From Pseudosulfitobacter pseudonitzschiae (GTDB taxonomy: Bacteria; Pseudomonadota; Alphaproteobacteria; Rhodobacterales; Rhodobacteraceae), in the NCBI RefSeq assembly GCF_002222635.1, contig NZ_CP022415.1, forward strand, positions 2,542,001 to 2,606,000: DNA of 64,000 bases, in the 5' to 3' direction. Within the stretch, counting starts at the first letter, position 1. Every line of letters starts with the position of its first letter. Below are positions 26,775 through 36,335 of this stretch, in pieces. The translations under genes were made by a program, and so were the position numbers. A model generated the notes under the pieces. It was not told the DNA's origin. It worked only from the letters and a program-made list of their open reading frames with translations, and made no database searches.

Positions 26775-28754
26775 CTAGTGTTGTTTTCTGCCCCGCTTTG
26801 AGAAGTCGATAGCGTCAAACATTGCGCGACTGCGGGTCACTTCGCCTTTTTCCATCTTCACGCCGTTGTCGGCTGTTACAAAGTCGCCGCGACCCTCTTT
26901 CTGGGTGCTGCGGTTGGCGCTGTCTGCAGCCTCGGCGGCCTGACTCAGCCGCCATGTTACGCCTTCGTCTGCCACTCCTGTCAGGTCTTCGGCGGCATCG
27001 GCAATTTCAGCGTCCAGCCCGCGTGCCGCTGCGAGTTTCGCAAGCTCTTCGGCCACAGTGATGCGGGCCATGTCGGCGTCGCCGGGGGAGCGGATGCAGG
27101 GGACGATAGCGACATGGCTTGCATTCAGCAGGTTTTCAAGGGCTTCGGGCCCGCGCGCGCTGGAAATCTTTTCGCGCAACACCTCTGTGCCCTCATGCGC
27201 ATGACGCAGGATCAGGTCGCGCAGCGCGTTGTTGTCGGGGTCGATACAGCGCAGGTTTTCCAGTGGTGTTTCAAAGCTTTCCACCACCTCGGGACATGTG
27301 ATGAGCACCGCCAAAATCACCGATTCGCGTAGCAAATGGGTGACCTTATTGCCCGTGCCTGTCGCCAATGCCGAAGATTTGGTCGACTGCAACGGCACCG
27401 GCGCCGGTTGCCATTTGCCAAAGCCGCCGCGTTGTCCACCAGTCCGGCCCGCGCCAGAGGGGCCACGCTGTGGGCGAAACAACTGCCAGCGCAGTTCCTT
27501 GATCTCTTGGGCGTAGTGGTTGCGGATTGACGGATCGGCGATGGTTTTGATCTTTTCGCGCAGCGCCTTATCAAGTGCTGCCTTACGCTCGGGGCTGTCA
27601 AACACGCGGCCTTCGGTCTCGCGTTGCCACAACAGCCGGACCATCGGCATCGCACCATCCAGCAGTTTTTGCAGTGCAGGCGCGCCCGAGGATTTCAGCA
27701 AATCATCGGGGTCTTTGCCCTCGGGCATCATTGCAAAACGCAGCGATTGCCCTGCCTCGACCAACGGCAGGGCCAGATCAATCAGCCGCATGGCGGCGCG
27801 CAGGCCCGCTGTATCACCATCCAGCGCGATGACCGGCTCGGGCGAGACGCGCCAGAGCATTTGCAGCTGGCTTTCGGTGATGGCGGTGCCCAGCGGCGCG
27901 ACAGCAGCTTCAAAGCCCGCCTCGGACAGTGCGATCACGTCCATATAGCCTTCGGCTACGATCAACGGCTGGCCCTTGCCCGCCGCCGTACGCGCAGGCC
28001 CATGATTATAAAGGCTGCGGCCTTTGTCAAAAAGTTCGGTCTCGGGCGAGTTCAGGTATTTGGCGTTGTCGTTCGGGTCCATCGCGCGCCCGCCAAAAGC
28101 TGTGCAGCGCCCGCGTGCATCGCGGATCGGAAACATGATGCGGCCACGGAAGGTGTCATAGGGTTTGCCACCCTTCTGGCTGGGTTTGGCAAGGCCCGCG
28201 CCCAAAATCAGCTCGTCGCTTATGTTTTTGGACGTCAGGTGATCCCACAGTCCCTGCCACGCATCGGGGGCAAAGCCGATTTCCCAGCGGTCCAACGCCT
28301 GTTGGCTCAGGCCACGCCGTTCCAGATAGGAACGCGCATCAGACGCCACACCGGTTTTCAGCTGAAGACGGTAGTATTGCACCGCCTGCTCCATAACCTC
28401 GGCCAGTTGCGTGCGGGTATCCGCCTTTTGCTGGGCTTGCGGGTCGCGCTGGGGCATCGGCATGCCTGCCTCGCCCGCCAGAATGCGCACCGCCTCCATA
28501 AAGTCGACATTCTCGGTCTCGCGCACGAACGAAATTGCATCGCCTTTGGCGTGGCAACCAAAGCAATAGTAGAATCCCTTGCGGTCATCGACGTGAAAGC
28601 TGGCGGATTTTTCCTGATGGAACGGGCACGGGGCCCACAGATCGCCCTTGGCCTGATTGGATTTCCGACTGTCCCACATGACCTTACTGCCCACAACCTG
28701 TCCAAGGCTGAGGCGGGTGCGCAGTTCGTCAAGGAATCCGGGGGGCAGGCTCAT
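26775..28754 (-). CDS. dnaG: DNA primase DnaG
   Basis: A 659-residue primase. The N-terminal zinc finger is CPFHQEK ... YYCFGCHAKGD (ligands about 43, 46, 64, 67). The RNA polymerase core includes YDTFRGRIMFPIRD. The TOPRIM region starts with LIVAEGYMDVIAL, and its later acidic residues are in ALDGDTAG. The C-terminal region, a likely DnaB-interacting domain (from about 450), is divergent as usual. It primes lagging-strand synthesis. The ATG has no clear ribosome site, and a TATAAT lies only five bases upstream of it, so the message may be leaderless. Confidence 0.97.
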   Translation of the reverse strand: MSLPPGFLDELRTRLSLGQVVGSKVMWDSRKSNQAKGDLWAPCPFHQEKSASFHVDDRKGFYYCFGCHAKGDAISFVRETENVDFMEAVRILAGEAGMPMPQRDPQAQQKADTRTQLAEVMEQAVQYYRLQLKTGVASDARSYLERRGLSQQALDRWEIGFAPDAWQGLWDHLTSKNISDELILGAGLAKPSQKGGKPYDTFRGRIMFPIRDARGRCTAFGGRAMDPNDNAKYLNSPETELFDKGRSLYNHGPARTAAGKGQPLIVAEGYMDVIALSEAGFEAAVAPLGTAITESQLQMLWRVSPEPVIALDGDTAGLRAAMRLIDLALPLVEAGQSLRFAMMPEGKDPDDLLKSSGAPALQKLLDGAMPMVRLLWQRETEGRVFDSPERKAALDKALREKIKTIADPSIRNHYAQEIKELRWQLFRPQRGPSGAGRTGGQRGGFGKWQPAPVPLQSTKSSALATGTGNKVTHLLRESVILAVLITCPEVVESFETPLENLRCIDPDNNALRDLILRHAHEGTEVLREKISSARGPEALENLLNASHVAIVPCIRSPGDADMARITVAEELAKLAAARGLDAEIADAAEDLTGVADEGVTWRLSQAAEAADSANRSTQKEGRGDFVTADNGVKMEKGEVTRSRAMFDAIDFSKRGRKQH

Positions 28755-28759
28755 GCCCT

Positions 28760-28765
28760 ATTATA
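28760..28765 (-). promoter_or_regulatory. candidate -10 box immediately before dnaG
   Basis: A perfect TATAAT on the minus strand ends five bases before the dnaG ATG, placing the expected start point at or next to the ATG. A -35 at 16-18 bases is poor. Position and the missing Shine-Dalgarno sequence are the only support. Confidence 0.4.
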
Positions 28766-28886
28766 TCGTATCGCGGGCGGTCAGAGTCCAGATGCGGCGC
28801 GACATCCCGTCATTTCTGACGTGGTACCCGGCCGTAAGCACAGGAGCCTCCGGCGGGATATTTTCAGCCAAAGGGAATGGGAGGTG

Positions 28887-29195
28887 TTACTGCTGCAAGC
28901 ACAGCTCGGACCAAGCGGCGGCAAAGTCCTTGGTTTTCAGGTCGCGGCGCTTTTGCTCGTAGACCCAAGGGGTGATAATCGGAATCGCGGCATCATAACC
29001 TTCAGGCCAGCTGTGATCAGAGGCGAGGATGGTTTCAGGAACGCTCTGTTCCTTGACCCCGTCCATACGTGCGGCCTGCACCGCCGCAACGATGGCTGCC
29101 TGATAGGCACAGCTTTGTTCCTTGGTGTCTGCGGCCAGTGCAGCGGTAGACATGCCAGCAGTGGCGAACATGGCAATCATTAATATACGTTTCAT
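28887..29195 (-). CDS. small secreted protein of unknown function
   Basis: 102 residues from the ATG at 29195, preceded by AGAGG. A signal peptide covers residues 1-22 (MKRILMIAMFATAGMSTAALAA). The mature part has two cysteines, one in EQSCAYQAA and one in SELCLQQ at the C terminus, which may pair, and a PETILASDHSWPEGYD segment. I know no family for it. It follows soxG by 40 bases on the same strand and could be a late gene of that transcript, but nothing ties it to sarcosine metabolism. Confidence 0.75.
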   Translation of the reverse strand: MKRILMIAMFATAGMSTAALAADTKEQSCAYQAAIVAAVQAARMDGVKEQSVPETILASDHSWPEGYDAAIPIITPWVYEQKRRDLKTKDFAAAWSELCLQQ

Positions 29196-29235
29196 GGCGG
29201 GCCTCTTTGGGACTACATTTAAGGTTTTGTTTAAC

Positions 29236-29784
29236 CTAGTGCCGTGCGGCAAGGCTTTCCATTGCCGTTACAAGATCGTGAACCAGTGTTGCCGCCATGC
29301 TGCGGAAGACCAGAATCAAAAAGCTGTCTGCGCCGGTGCGGGTGATGGATGCGTTCATGTGGCCCAGTTGGGTGCGGGCCGTGTGGCCCAGTTTGAACTG
29401 CGCGGCAGAGAAATCGACGGGGACCAACCGCGCCAGCACCGCCGGTGCATCAGCGCCCGACAGGGTGACGCAGGTCCATGCGTCCGACTGGTCGGTCAGC
29501 GCCGCATGATCGGCAAGCGCTGCATCGGGCGCGGGGCCCGCCAGCAACGCCATATCGCGACCAAACCAGATGGCGCGCGCGCCGTCCTTGCCGGTGGCTC
29601 GGTTCGGCGCAGGAAAGACCATGCCGTGCGCGGTCTTTAACGCATCGGAGATCGCCACCTGTTTATAAGGCGCTATCGACGTCAGCCTACCAAGACCGGT
29701 TTCCGTCAGCGTACAGGTGCCGATGGTCTTGGGCAGCAATCCATAGCAGGGCGTGGTTTCGGAGAGGGTCAGTGCATCAGCCAT
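29236..29784 (-). CDS. soxG: sarcosine oxidase gamma subunit
   Basis: A 182-residue subunit of heterotetrameric sarcosine oxidase with a GcvT-like fold. Typical elements are WFGRDMALL, DQSDAWTCVTLSG (about 99-111) and LVPVDFSAAQFKLGHTARTQLGHM. It packs against the folate-binding part of the alpha subunit in the cytoplasmic complex. It starts four bases after soxA, last of soxB-D-A-G. Confidence 0.94.
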   Translation of the reverse strand: MADALTLSETTPCYGLLPKTIGTCTLTETGLGRLTSIAPYKQVAISDALKTAHGMVFPAPNRATGKDGARAIWFGRDMALLAGPAPDAALADHAALTDQSDAWTCVTLSGADAPAVLARLVPVDFSAAQFKLGHTARTQLGHMNASITRTGADSFLILVFRSMAATLVHDLVTAMESLAARH

Positions 29785-29788
29785 ATCA

Positions 29789-32722
29789 TCAACCGCGTGC
29801 GCGGCCTCCTTCCGGATCCAAGAATACAGGGGCGCAAACCTCGACGACAGTGTCTATGCCGCGCAAGGCATCCACCAGACGCAAACGGTCGCCGTGTCGC
29901 GCCGCACCGCCGCGCACAAAGCCAAGGCCGATGTAATGACCAAAGTCGGGCGAGAAGGCGACCGAGGTCAAATAACCCTGATCATTTTCGGGAACGGCGT
30001 CAGATTCGTCGGCATAGACATGCGCCCCTGCGGTTAGCTTTTTGATCGCACCGGCGGGTTTGAAACCCACCAATTGCGCGCGGTCGTCGTCCAACAGCCC
30101 CTCGCGGGCGGCCATCGTTTTGCCGATGCAATCCTTCTTGGCCGAGATCATCCGTTCCATACCGACATCGAATGCAGTGGTGCGCCCGTGAATTTCCGAA
30201 TGGGTGATGTGCCCCTTCTCGATGCGCAGCACGTTCAGCGCCTCCATTCCATAGGCACCGCCACCAACCGCTTCGGCCCGTTTGACCAGTACGCGGAACA
30301 ACGCATCGCCATAACGGGCAGGCACCGCCAACTCGTACGCGTGTTCACCTGAAAACGAGATGCGGAACAACCGCGCGTCGATCCCCGCAACACACACCGG
30401 ACCGCAGGCCATGAAGGGCCAGCTTTCGTTGTTGATCGGGCTTTCGATCAGCCCGTTCACCAATTCACGCGATTTGGGCCCCGCGATGGCGAACTGCGCC
30501 CACTGTTCGGTGACAGACATAATCCGCACGTCCCATTCGGGGTGCAACGCCTGCGTGATAAATTCAAGGTGGCGCATCACCTGCCCTGCCGCCGCCGTTG
30601 TCGTGGTCATGACAAAATGCGTCTCGCCCAGTCGCGCGGTGGTGCCGTCATCCATCACATGACCGTCTTCGCGCAGCATCAACCCATAGCGCACGCGCCC
30701 GATCTTGAGCGTCGAAAACATATTGGTATAGGCAAAATCCAGCAGCTTGCCCGCATCCGGCCCCTGAATGTCGATCTTGCCCAAGGTCGAGACATCGCAG
30801 ATGCCAACAGTCTTGCGGACAAAACCCACTTCACGGTCACAGGACTGCCGCCAGTTGGTCTCGCCCTGGCGGGGGAAATAGCTGGGCCGATACCACAAGC
30901 CTGCCTCGATCATCGGCGCGCCCATGGCCACACTTGCGGCGTGCGAAGTGGTAAAGCGCTGGGGTGCGAACCCCTTGCCGCGCGATCCGGCCCCCAATGC
31001 GGCCAGCGTGACCGGCGTGTAGGGCGGGCGGAAGGTTGTGGTGCCTGTTTCGGGGATGCCACGGCCCGTCGCGTCGGCCAGCACGGCCAGCGCCGCCACG
31101 TTCGAGTTCTTGCCCTGATCGGTCGCCATCCCTTGGGTGGTATAGCGTTTCATATGCTCGACCGAGCGGAAGTTTTCGGTGGCCGCCTGTTTGACGTCCT
31201 TGACCGTCACGTCGTTCTGGAAATCAAGCCAGGCCCGGCCCTTGCCCGCGACGGCCCAGAGCGGTGCGATCGCATAGGCGGTATCGTCGGCCTGTGGCAC
31301 GGTCACATCCGCAACCGATCGCCCCGACCCGGCCAGCGCCGCCCGCGCCGCATCGGCACCGGAGGTCAGACAGCCATGCAAGGTGAACCGGCCCAGTGCC
31401 GCCCCCGCGACGGTCATGCCGGGAATGGCGTCGGACTTGGGCACGAAGCTTGCGATGCTTTCGTCCCATTCGGGGCGCCCGTTCATATGGCATGTCAGAT
31501 GCACCGTCGGGTTCCAGCCGCCGGACACGGCCAGACAGTCGGTGGCCAGCTTGTCCTCGCCCGAGGTGGTCCGGTAGGTGATTGATTCCAGCCCCCTGCG
31601 GCCCGCGCTGTTGCACACTTGCGCGCCACGGATCAGACGGTACTCGCCCTGTGCCTGCGCATCGGCGCGGCTGTCGAGAACAGCCGTTACGTGCACGCCC
31701 GCCGCGATCAGGTCCAGCGCGGTGCGGTGCGCGTCGTCGTTGTTGGCAAAAACGGTGACCGCCTTGCCTGGGGCCACGCCCCAGCGGTTGAGATAGGTCC
31801 GCACAGCCCCTGCGGTCATAATGCCGGGGCGGTCGTTGTTCTGGAACGCGATGGGCCGCTCCAATGCGCCCGCCGCCAGAATGCTGCGCCGTGCCACAAT
31901 CCGCCAGAATGTCTCACGCGGGAGCCGCCCGTCAGGGCGCGCGATGTGGTGCGAGACACGTTCCAGCGCGCCGTAAGTGCCCTGATCGTAAACGCCGGTG
32001 ACGGTGGTGCGGGTCATCAGGCGCACGTTGTCCATGCCCGCCAGCTCTTGCAGCACCGCATCGGCCCAATCCGCGCCGGACTGGCCATCGACCATCTGGG
32101 TTTCGGCCAGCAACCGGCCCCCCATCTGCGCATCTTCGTCAGCCAGAATAACTTCGACCCCGGACCGCGCAGCGACCAAAGCGGCCATCAGACCCGCAGG
32201 GCCAGCACCAATCACAAGCAGGTCACAAAACGCATATGCCTTTTCATAGCGATCCTGATCCGCCTCGCCGCTCAGTGCGCCCAGCCCCGCAGCCCGCCGG
32301 ATCACAGGCTCGTACAGCTTTTCCCAAAAGGCGCGCGGCCACATGAATGTCTTGTAGTAAAAGCCCGCTGACAGGAACGGGGCGGCCAGGTCGTTAACTG
32401 ACAAAAGATCAAAGGCCAGTGACGGAAACGCATTCTGCGACCGCGCCTCCAGACCGTCGTACAATTCTTGCACCGTAGCGCGGACGTTGGGCTCGCGTGC
32501 GGCACCCAAACCAATGGTCATCAGCGCGTTAGGTTCTTCGCTGCCAGCGGTCAGCACGCCGCGCGGACGGTGGTATTTAAACGACCGACCCATCAGGCGC
32601 ACGCCATTGGCCAACAACGCCGATGCCACCGTATCGCCCTCAAACCCCTGATACTGCACCCCGTCAAAACGAAACTGCACAGGTTTGCTGCGGTCGATCC
32701 GACCCTTGCCTGGAACCCTCAT
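29789..32722 (-). CDS. soxA: sarcosine oxidase alpha subunit
   Basis: 977 residues from the ATG at 32722, which overlaps the soxD stop by four bases. Residues 1-90 form a ferredoxin-like Fer2_4 domain without cluster cysteines. A dinucleotide-binding domain follows with VIGAGPAGLMAALVAARSG near 150, binding NAD, and the C-terminal 400 residues are a GcvT/aminomethyltransferase fold that binds tetrahydrofolate. The complex demethylates sarcosine to glycine, giving methylene-THF and hydrogen peroxide. All main domains are intact. This operon layout is typical of roseobacters that use glycine betaine or sarcosine. Confidence 0.96.
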   Translation of the reverse strand: MRVPGKGRIDRSKPVQFRFDGVQYQGFEGDTVASALLANGVRLMGRSFKYHRPRGVLTAGSEEPNALMTIGLGAAREPNVRATVQELYDGLEARSQNAFPSLAFDLLSVNDLAAPFLSAGFYYKTFMWPRAFWEKLYEPVIRRAAGLGALSGEADQDRYEKAYAFCDLLVIGAGPAGLMAALVAARSGVEVILADEDAQMGGRLLAETQMVDGQSGADWADAVLQELAGMDNVRLMTRTTVTGVYDQGTYGALERVSHHIARPDGRLPRETFWRIVARRSILAAGALERPIAFQNNDRPGIMTAGAVRTYLNRWGVAPGKAVTVFANNDDAHRTALDLIAAGVHVTAVLDSRADAQAQGEYRLIRGAQVCNSAGRRGLESITYRTTSGEDKLATDCLAVSGGWNPTVHLTCHMNGRPEWDESIASFVPKSDAIPGMTVAGAALGRFTLHGCLTSGADAARAALAGSGRSVADVTVPQADDTAYAIAPLWAVAGKGRAWLDFQNDVTVKDVKQAATENFRSVEHMKRYTTQGMATDQGKNSNVAALAVLADATGRGIPETGTTTFRPPYTPVTLAALGAGSRGKGFAPQRFTTSHAASVAMGAPMIEAGLWYRPSYFPRQGETNWRQSCDREVGFVRKTVGICDVSTLGKIDIQGPDAGKLLDFAYTNMFSTLKIGRVRYGLMLREDGHVMDDGTTARLGETHFVMTTTTAAAGQVMRHLEFITQALHPEWDVRIMSVTEQWAQFAIAGPKSRELVNGLIESPINNESWPFMACGPVCVAGIDARLFRISFSGEHAYELAVPARYGDALFRVLVKRAEAVGGGAYGMEALNVLRIEKGHITHSEIHGRTTAFDVGMERMISAKKDCIGKTMAAREGLLDDDRAQLVGFKPAGAIKKLTAGAHVYADESDAVPENDQGYLTSVAFSPDFGHYIGLGFVRGGAARHGDRLRLVDALRGIDTVVEVCAPVFLDPEGGRARG

Positions 32723-32982
32723 CGTGCCGCCTCCGACACCAGTTTGGCACCCGAAACCGCGTGTGTTACCGTATTGCGTGTGACCACCAGCCATGCACCA
32801 CAGCCTGCGTCATGGCTCCACAACTCGTCCAGATCACCGGGCTGGTTGTCGCGCAGGTGGACATAGTCTTCCCACTCGGCCGCATCGGCATCCGGCGCAG
32901 GCCGGTTCAGCGCCACAGCCGCCCCCTGATAGTAAAACTCGCGGCGGTCCCGTTCTCCGCAAATCGGACAAGGCAAGCGCAT
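32719..32982 (-). CDS. soxD: sarcosine oxidase delta subunit
   Basis: An 87-residue zinc protein. The start MRLPCPICGERDRREF gives the first ligands, and the later HDAGCGAWL contributes His and Cys, the set that binds the structural zinc in known SoxD. HLRDNQPGDLDELW is a conserved family segment. Position between soxB and soxA, with a four-base overlap into soxA, is standard. Confidence 0.95.
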   Translation of the reverse strand: MRLPCPICGERDRREFYYQGAAVALNRPAPDADAAEWEDYVHLRDNQPGDLDELWSHDAGCGAWLVVTRNTVTHAVSGAKLVSEAAR

Positions 32983-33067
32983 GTCAGTTCCCCTTGATGC
33001 GTGAAATCCGCATCTTTTGTGTTTTAACAGTATCCCGTACCAAGGCTTTCATCAGATGTCCCAAGCG

Positions 33068-34342
33068 TTAGTGCAGGTTGTGCTGAGACCCTGTGGCCTC
33101 TTCGTCCAAAATCCCCCGCCCCGTGCGGAAACGGTCCAACCGGTGCCGCGCCGCCACCGGATGCGGTGCGTCGGTGGCCAGCAGATGCGCAAAGGTGTGG
33201 CCCGAACCCGGCGTCGCCTTGAACCCGCCATAGCACCAGCCGCAGTTCACATAGAGCCCGTCGATATGGGTCCGATCAATCACCGGCGAGCCGTCAGGCG
33301 ACATATCCATGATCCCGCCCCAACTGCGCAGCATTCGCGCCTTGCCGATCATCGGCATCAGGGTCATCGCCGCTTCGACCACATGTTCGGCGGTGGGCAG
33401 GTTGCCGCGGCTGGCATAGCTGGAATACATGTCCAGATCGCCACCAAAGACCAGCCCGCCCTTGTCCGACTGGCTGATATAAAAGTGACCCGAGCCATAG
33501 GTGACCACATGGTCGATGCACGGCTTTAGCCCCTCGGTGACAAAGGCCTGCAAGATGTGGCTTTCAATCGGCAACCGCATGCCCGCCATCGCCGCCACCT
33601 GACTCGAACGTCCCGCCACAACGATACCGATCTTTTTGGCACGGATCGCGCCGCGTGTGGTTTGCACCCCGCGCACGGCGCCGTTTTCAATGTCGATGCC
33701 GGTCACTTCGCATTGCTGGATCAGGTCCACCCCACGGCTGTCGGCGCTGCGGGCAAAGCCCCATGCAACTGCATCGTGCCGCGCAGTACCGCCGCGTTTA
33801 TGGTACAGCCCGCCATAGATCGGAAAACGGGTCTGGTCGAAATCCAGATAGGGCAGTTCTTTTTGCACGCCGGCACGGTCCAGCAGAATCGCATCGTCGC
33901 CTTGGGCGATCATCTGGTTGCCGCGCCGCGCATAGGCGTCGCGCTGGCCGTCCGAATGGAACAAGTTGATGATGCCACGCTGGGAATGCATCACGTTGTA
34001 ATTCAGGTCTTCCTCCAGCCCCTCCCACAGTTTCAGCGAGTGGCTGTAAAATTCCGAATTGCCGGGCAGCATATAGTTTGCCCGCACAATGGTGGTGTTG
34101 CGGCCCACGTTGCCACCGCCAAGGTATCCTTTTTCCAGCACAGCCACGTTGGTGATGCCATGCTGCGATGCCAGATAATGTGCCGTGGCCAAACCGTGAC
34201 CGCCGCCGCCGATAATAATAATGTCGTATTCGGGTTTGGGCGCGGGATCACGCCAGTGCGGGGTCCACCCCTTGTTGCCTGTCAGGCCTTCTTTCAAAAC
34301 CCGCAGGCCCGAGAACCCTTTTGTCAGCCGATCAAAGCCCAT
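33068..34342 (-). CDS. soxB: sarcosine oxidase beta subunit
   Basis: A 424-residue flavoprotein. The FAD motif GGGGHGLATAHYLA starts near residue 46, followed by LEKGYLGGGNVGRNTTIVR; a conserved His further on carries covalent FMN in this family. GWCYGGFKATPGSG near the C terminus is typical of amine-oxidase-type SoxB. It holds the sarcosine oxidation site. First gene of soxBDAG here; no glyA lies upstream, unlike in several other bacteria. An 85-bp gap separates it from soxD. Confidence 0.95.
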   Translation of the reverse strand: MGFDRLTKGFSGLRVLKEGLTGNKGWTPHWRDPAPKPEYDIIIIGGGGHGLATAHYLASQHGITNVAVLEKGYLGGGNVGRNTTIVRANYMLPGNSEFYSHSLKLWEGLEEDLNYNVMHSQRGIINLFHSDGQRDAYARRGNQMIAQGDDAILLDRAGVQKELPYLDFDQTRFPIYGGLYHKRGGTARHDAVAWGFARSADSRGVDLIQQCEVTGIDIENGAVRGVQTTRGAIRAKKIGIVVAGRSSQVAAMAGMRLPIESHILQAFVTEGLKPCIDHVVTYGSGHFYISQSDKGGLVFGGDLDMYSSYASRGNLPTAEHVVEAAMTLMPMIGKARMLRSWGGIMDMSPDGSPVIDRTHIDGLYVNCGWCYGGFKATPGSGHTFAHLLATDAPHPVAARHRLDRFRTGRGILDEEATGSQHNLH

Positions 34343-34542
34343 GGCCCGTTATCTCCCCGAAGCACGCAACGGCAAGCTGTCGCATTGGGGCAGAAGTATC
34401 AATGGGGCAGATGCAAACCGCTCGGGTTTCCGACATCAACCGGCTTGGCAGCGACACAAAAATCAGCGGATCGGTGCTGACCCTGAAATGTCCCGACGCG
34501 ACACCGTCTTGCGTGCTGTTCTGTCACCTTTGGCGTGGGTTA

Positions 34543-34572
34543 TGCGGGCAGTGGCCAACGGCCCTGCCCGCA
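34543..34572 (-). terminator. hairpin downstream of glutamate dehydrogenase
   Basis: TGCGGGCAG pairs perfectly with CTGCCCGCA, and the loop holds a further GGCC-AAC-GGCC stem. It lies six bases after the dehydrogenase stop. The T-run is missing, so termination may be partial or need Rho. Confidence 0.6.
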
Positions 34573-34577
34573 CCCGC

Positions 34578-36008
34578 TCAAAGACCTTTGGCGCGATAGC
34601 TGGTCGCCACCCGATCGATCGACACCAGATAGGCAGCGGTGCGCAAATCTTTGACGTCGTCACGCGAACGCCAGACCTCGGCCATCGCCTGATAAGCGGT
34701 GCGCATCGTATCTTCGAGACCCGAGCGCACCAGTTCAAGTTCGCCCGCGCCGCGCAGGTATTTGGTCTTGAAGTCGGGTGACAGGCTCCAGCCCAGATCT
34801 TTGTCCTTGGACAGCCGTTCAAGCTCTTCCACGATCAGTTGATGCCGTGCCTCTTCCTGACGGCGACCCATGCGGCCAAATCGGATGTGACTGAGGTTTT
34901 TGACCCATTCAAAATAGGACACCGTCACACCGCCTGCGTTGGCATACATGTCGGGAATGATGACGCAGCCCCTTTCGCGCAGGATGTCGTCGGCACCCGC
35001 CGTCACGGGGCCGTTCGCGGCCTCGATGATCAGCGGTGCTTTGACGCGCTCTGCGTTGCTCAGGTTGATCACGCCCTCAAGTGCAGCGGGGATCAGAATG
35101 TCGCACTCGGCCTCAAGCACTGAAACGCCTTCTTCGACATAGGTGGCATCGGCATAGCCCGTAACGCCGCCATGATGGCGGATCCAGCTCGAGACAGCCT
35201 CGACGTTGATACCCTTGGGATCAATCAATGCGCCATCGCGTTCGATGATGCCGGTAACCAGCGCGCCGTCTTCTTCCGACAGGAATTTGGCAGCATGGTA
35301 GCCCACGTTGCCCAGACCCTGCACAACCACGCGCTTGCCCCTAAGCGTTCCGGTCAGGTTCGCCTTGGCCACGTCTTGCGGGTGGCGGAAAAACTCTTGC
35401 AACGCATATTGCACGCCACGCCCCGTTGCCTCGACCCGGCCCTGAATGCCGCCCGCGTGGGGGGGTTTTCCGGTGACGCAGGCCTTGGCGTTGATATCGG
35501 TCGTGTTCATCCGCGCGTATTGGTCGGCGATCCATGCCATCTCGCGCTCGCCGGTGCCCATGTCGGGGGCCGGTACGTTCTGGCTGGGATGGATCAGGTC
35601 GCGTTTGGCCAGTTCATAGGCAAAGCGTCGGGTGATCAGTTCAAGCTCGTGTTCTTCGTATTCACGCGGGTCGATGCAAAGTCCGCCCTTGGAACCGCCA
35701 AAGGGTGCCTCGACCAATGCGCATTTATACGTCATCAGCGCCGCCAGCGCCTCGACCTCGTCCTGGTTCACGCCCAGCGAATAGCGAATACCGCCTTTGA
35801 CCGGCTCCATATGTTCAGAGTGAACCGAACGGTAGCCGGTGAAAGTCTGGATCTTGCCGCGCAGGCGCACGCCAAAGCGCACCGTGTAGGTCGCGTTGCA
35901 AACCCGTATCTTTTCTTCAAGCCCGGGCGGAAGGTCCATCAAAGCCACCGCCCTGTTGAACATCAAATCCACACTGTCGCGGAAACTCGGTTCTTGCACG
36001 TTGCTCAT
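34578..36008 (-). CDS. Glu/Leu/Phe/Val-type dehydrogenase, probably glutamate dehydrogenase
   Basis: 476 residues from the ATG at 36008, preceded by AAGGAAG. The dimerisation domain has the substrate loop MEPVKGGIRYSLGVNQDEVE and the catalytic lysine region LVEAPFGGSKGGL (about 118-130). The Rossmann domain has VVVQGLGNVGYHAAKFL near 225. It interconverts glutamate and 2-oxoglutarate with NAD(P). The C-terminal part is longer than in the leucine dehydrogenases, favouring glutamate. It lies upstream of soxB on the same strand, separated by 235 bp and a hairpin, so the transcripts are probably separate. Confidence 0.9.
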   Translation of the reverse strand: MSNVQEPSFRDSVDLMFNRAVALMDLPPGLEEKIRVCNATYTVRFGVRLRGKIQTFTGYRSVHSEHMEPVKGGIRYSLGVNQDEVEALAALMTYKCALVEAPFGGSKGGLCIDPREYEEHELELITRRFAYELAKRDLIHPSQNVPAPDMGTGEREMAWIADQYARMNTTDINAKACVTGKPPHAGGIQGRVEATGRGVQYALQEFFRHPQDVAKANLTGTLRGKRVVVQGLGNVGYHAAKFLSEEDGALVTGIIERDGALIDPKGINVEAVSSWIRHHGGVTGYADATYVEEGVSVLEAECDILIPAALEGVINLSNAERVKAPLIIEAANGPVTAGADDILRERGCVIIPDMYANAGGVTVSYFEWVKNLSHIRFGRMGRRQEEARHQLIVEELERLSKDKDLGWSLSPDFKTKYLRGAGELELVRSGLEDTMRTAYQAMAEVWRSRDDVKDLRTAAYLVSIDRVATSYRAKGL

Positions 36009-36335
36009 GGTACTTCCTTTGATCGCGACTCGAATTCTTCGAGACAAGTGACATCAGCCTATGACGAAGAGGTAAAGACTTGCGACTTTATTAGGCACTT
36101 TTAAGAAAGATTCTTCGCACGCAGGCAAAAAACTGCCCGCGGAAACAATCACATCAAAGCCCGCGCGACTGTCCGCAACCAAGGAGGAAACGCGACATAA
36201 TTGACGTAAAATCACCCTAGAACCACAGTGATAGCCCCCTTTCGCCTGATTCTGACCATATTCTGCATGCATGGAAGATGCTGGCGGATTGGCCCCGGTG
36301 GCCGCATTTGCGAAGAACAATATTGGACCTGCATC
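36009..36335. promoter_or_regulatory. divergent promoter region between gdh and the tad-like genes
   Basis: 327 bp without a supported gene. A perfect dyad CTCGAA-TTC-TTCGAG lies at 36029-36043, 21-35 bases from the dehydrogenase start, well placed for an operator. An upstream in-frame extension of the TadG-like gene to 36228 is open but has no ribosome site or signal sequence. No promoter is clear-cut. Confidence 0.45.

Noticed and set aside
29211-29235. CtrA-like TTAA pair upstream of the small secreted protein
   Set aside because: The two TTAA halves are spaced by eight bases, not seven, so it does not fit the consensus.
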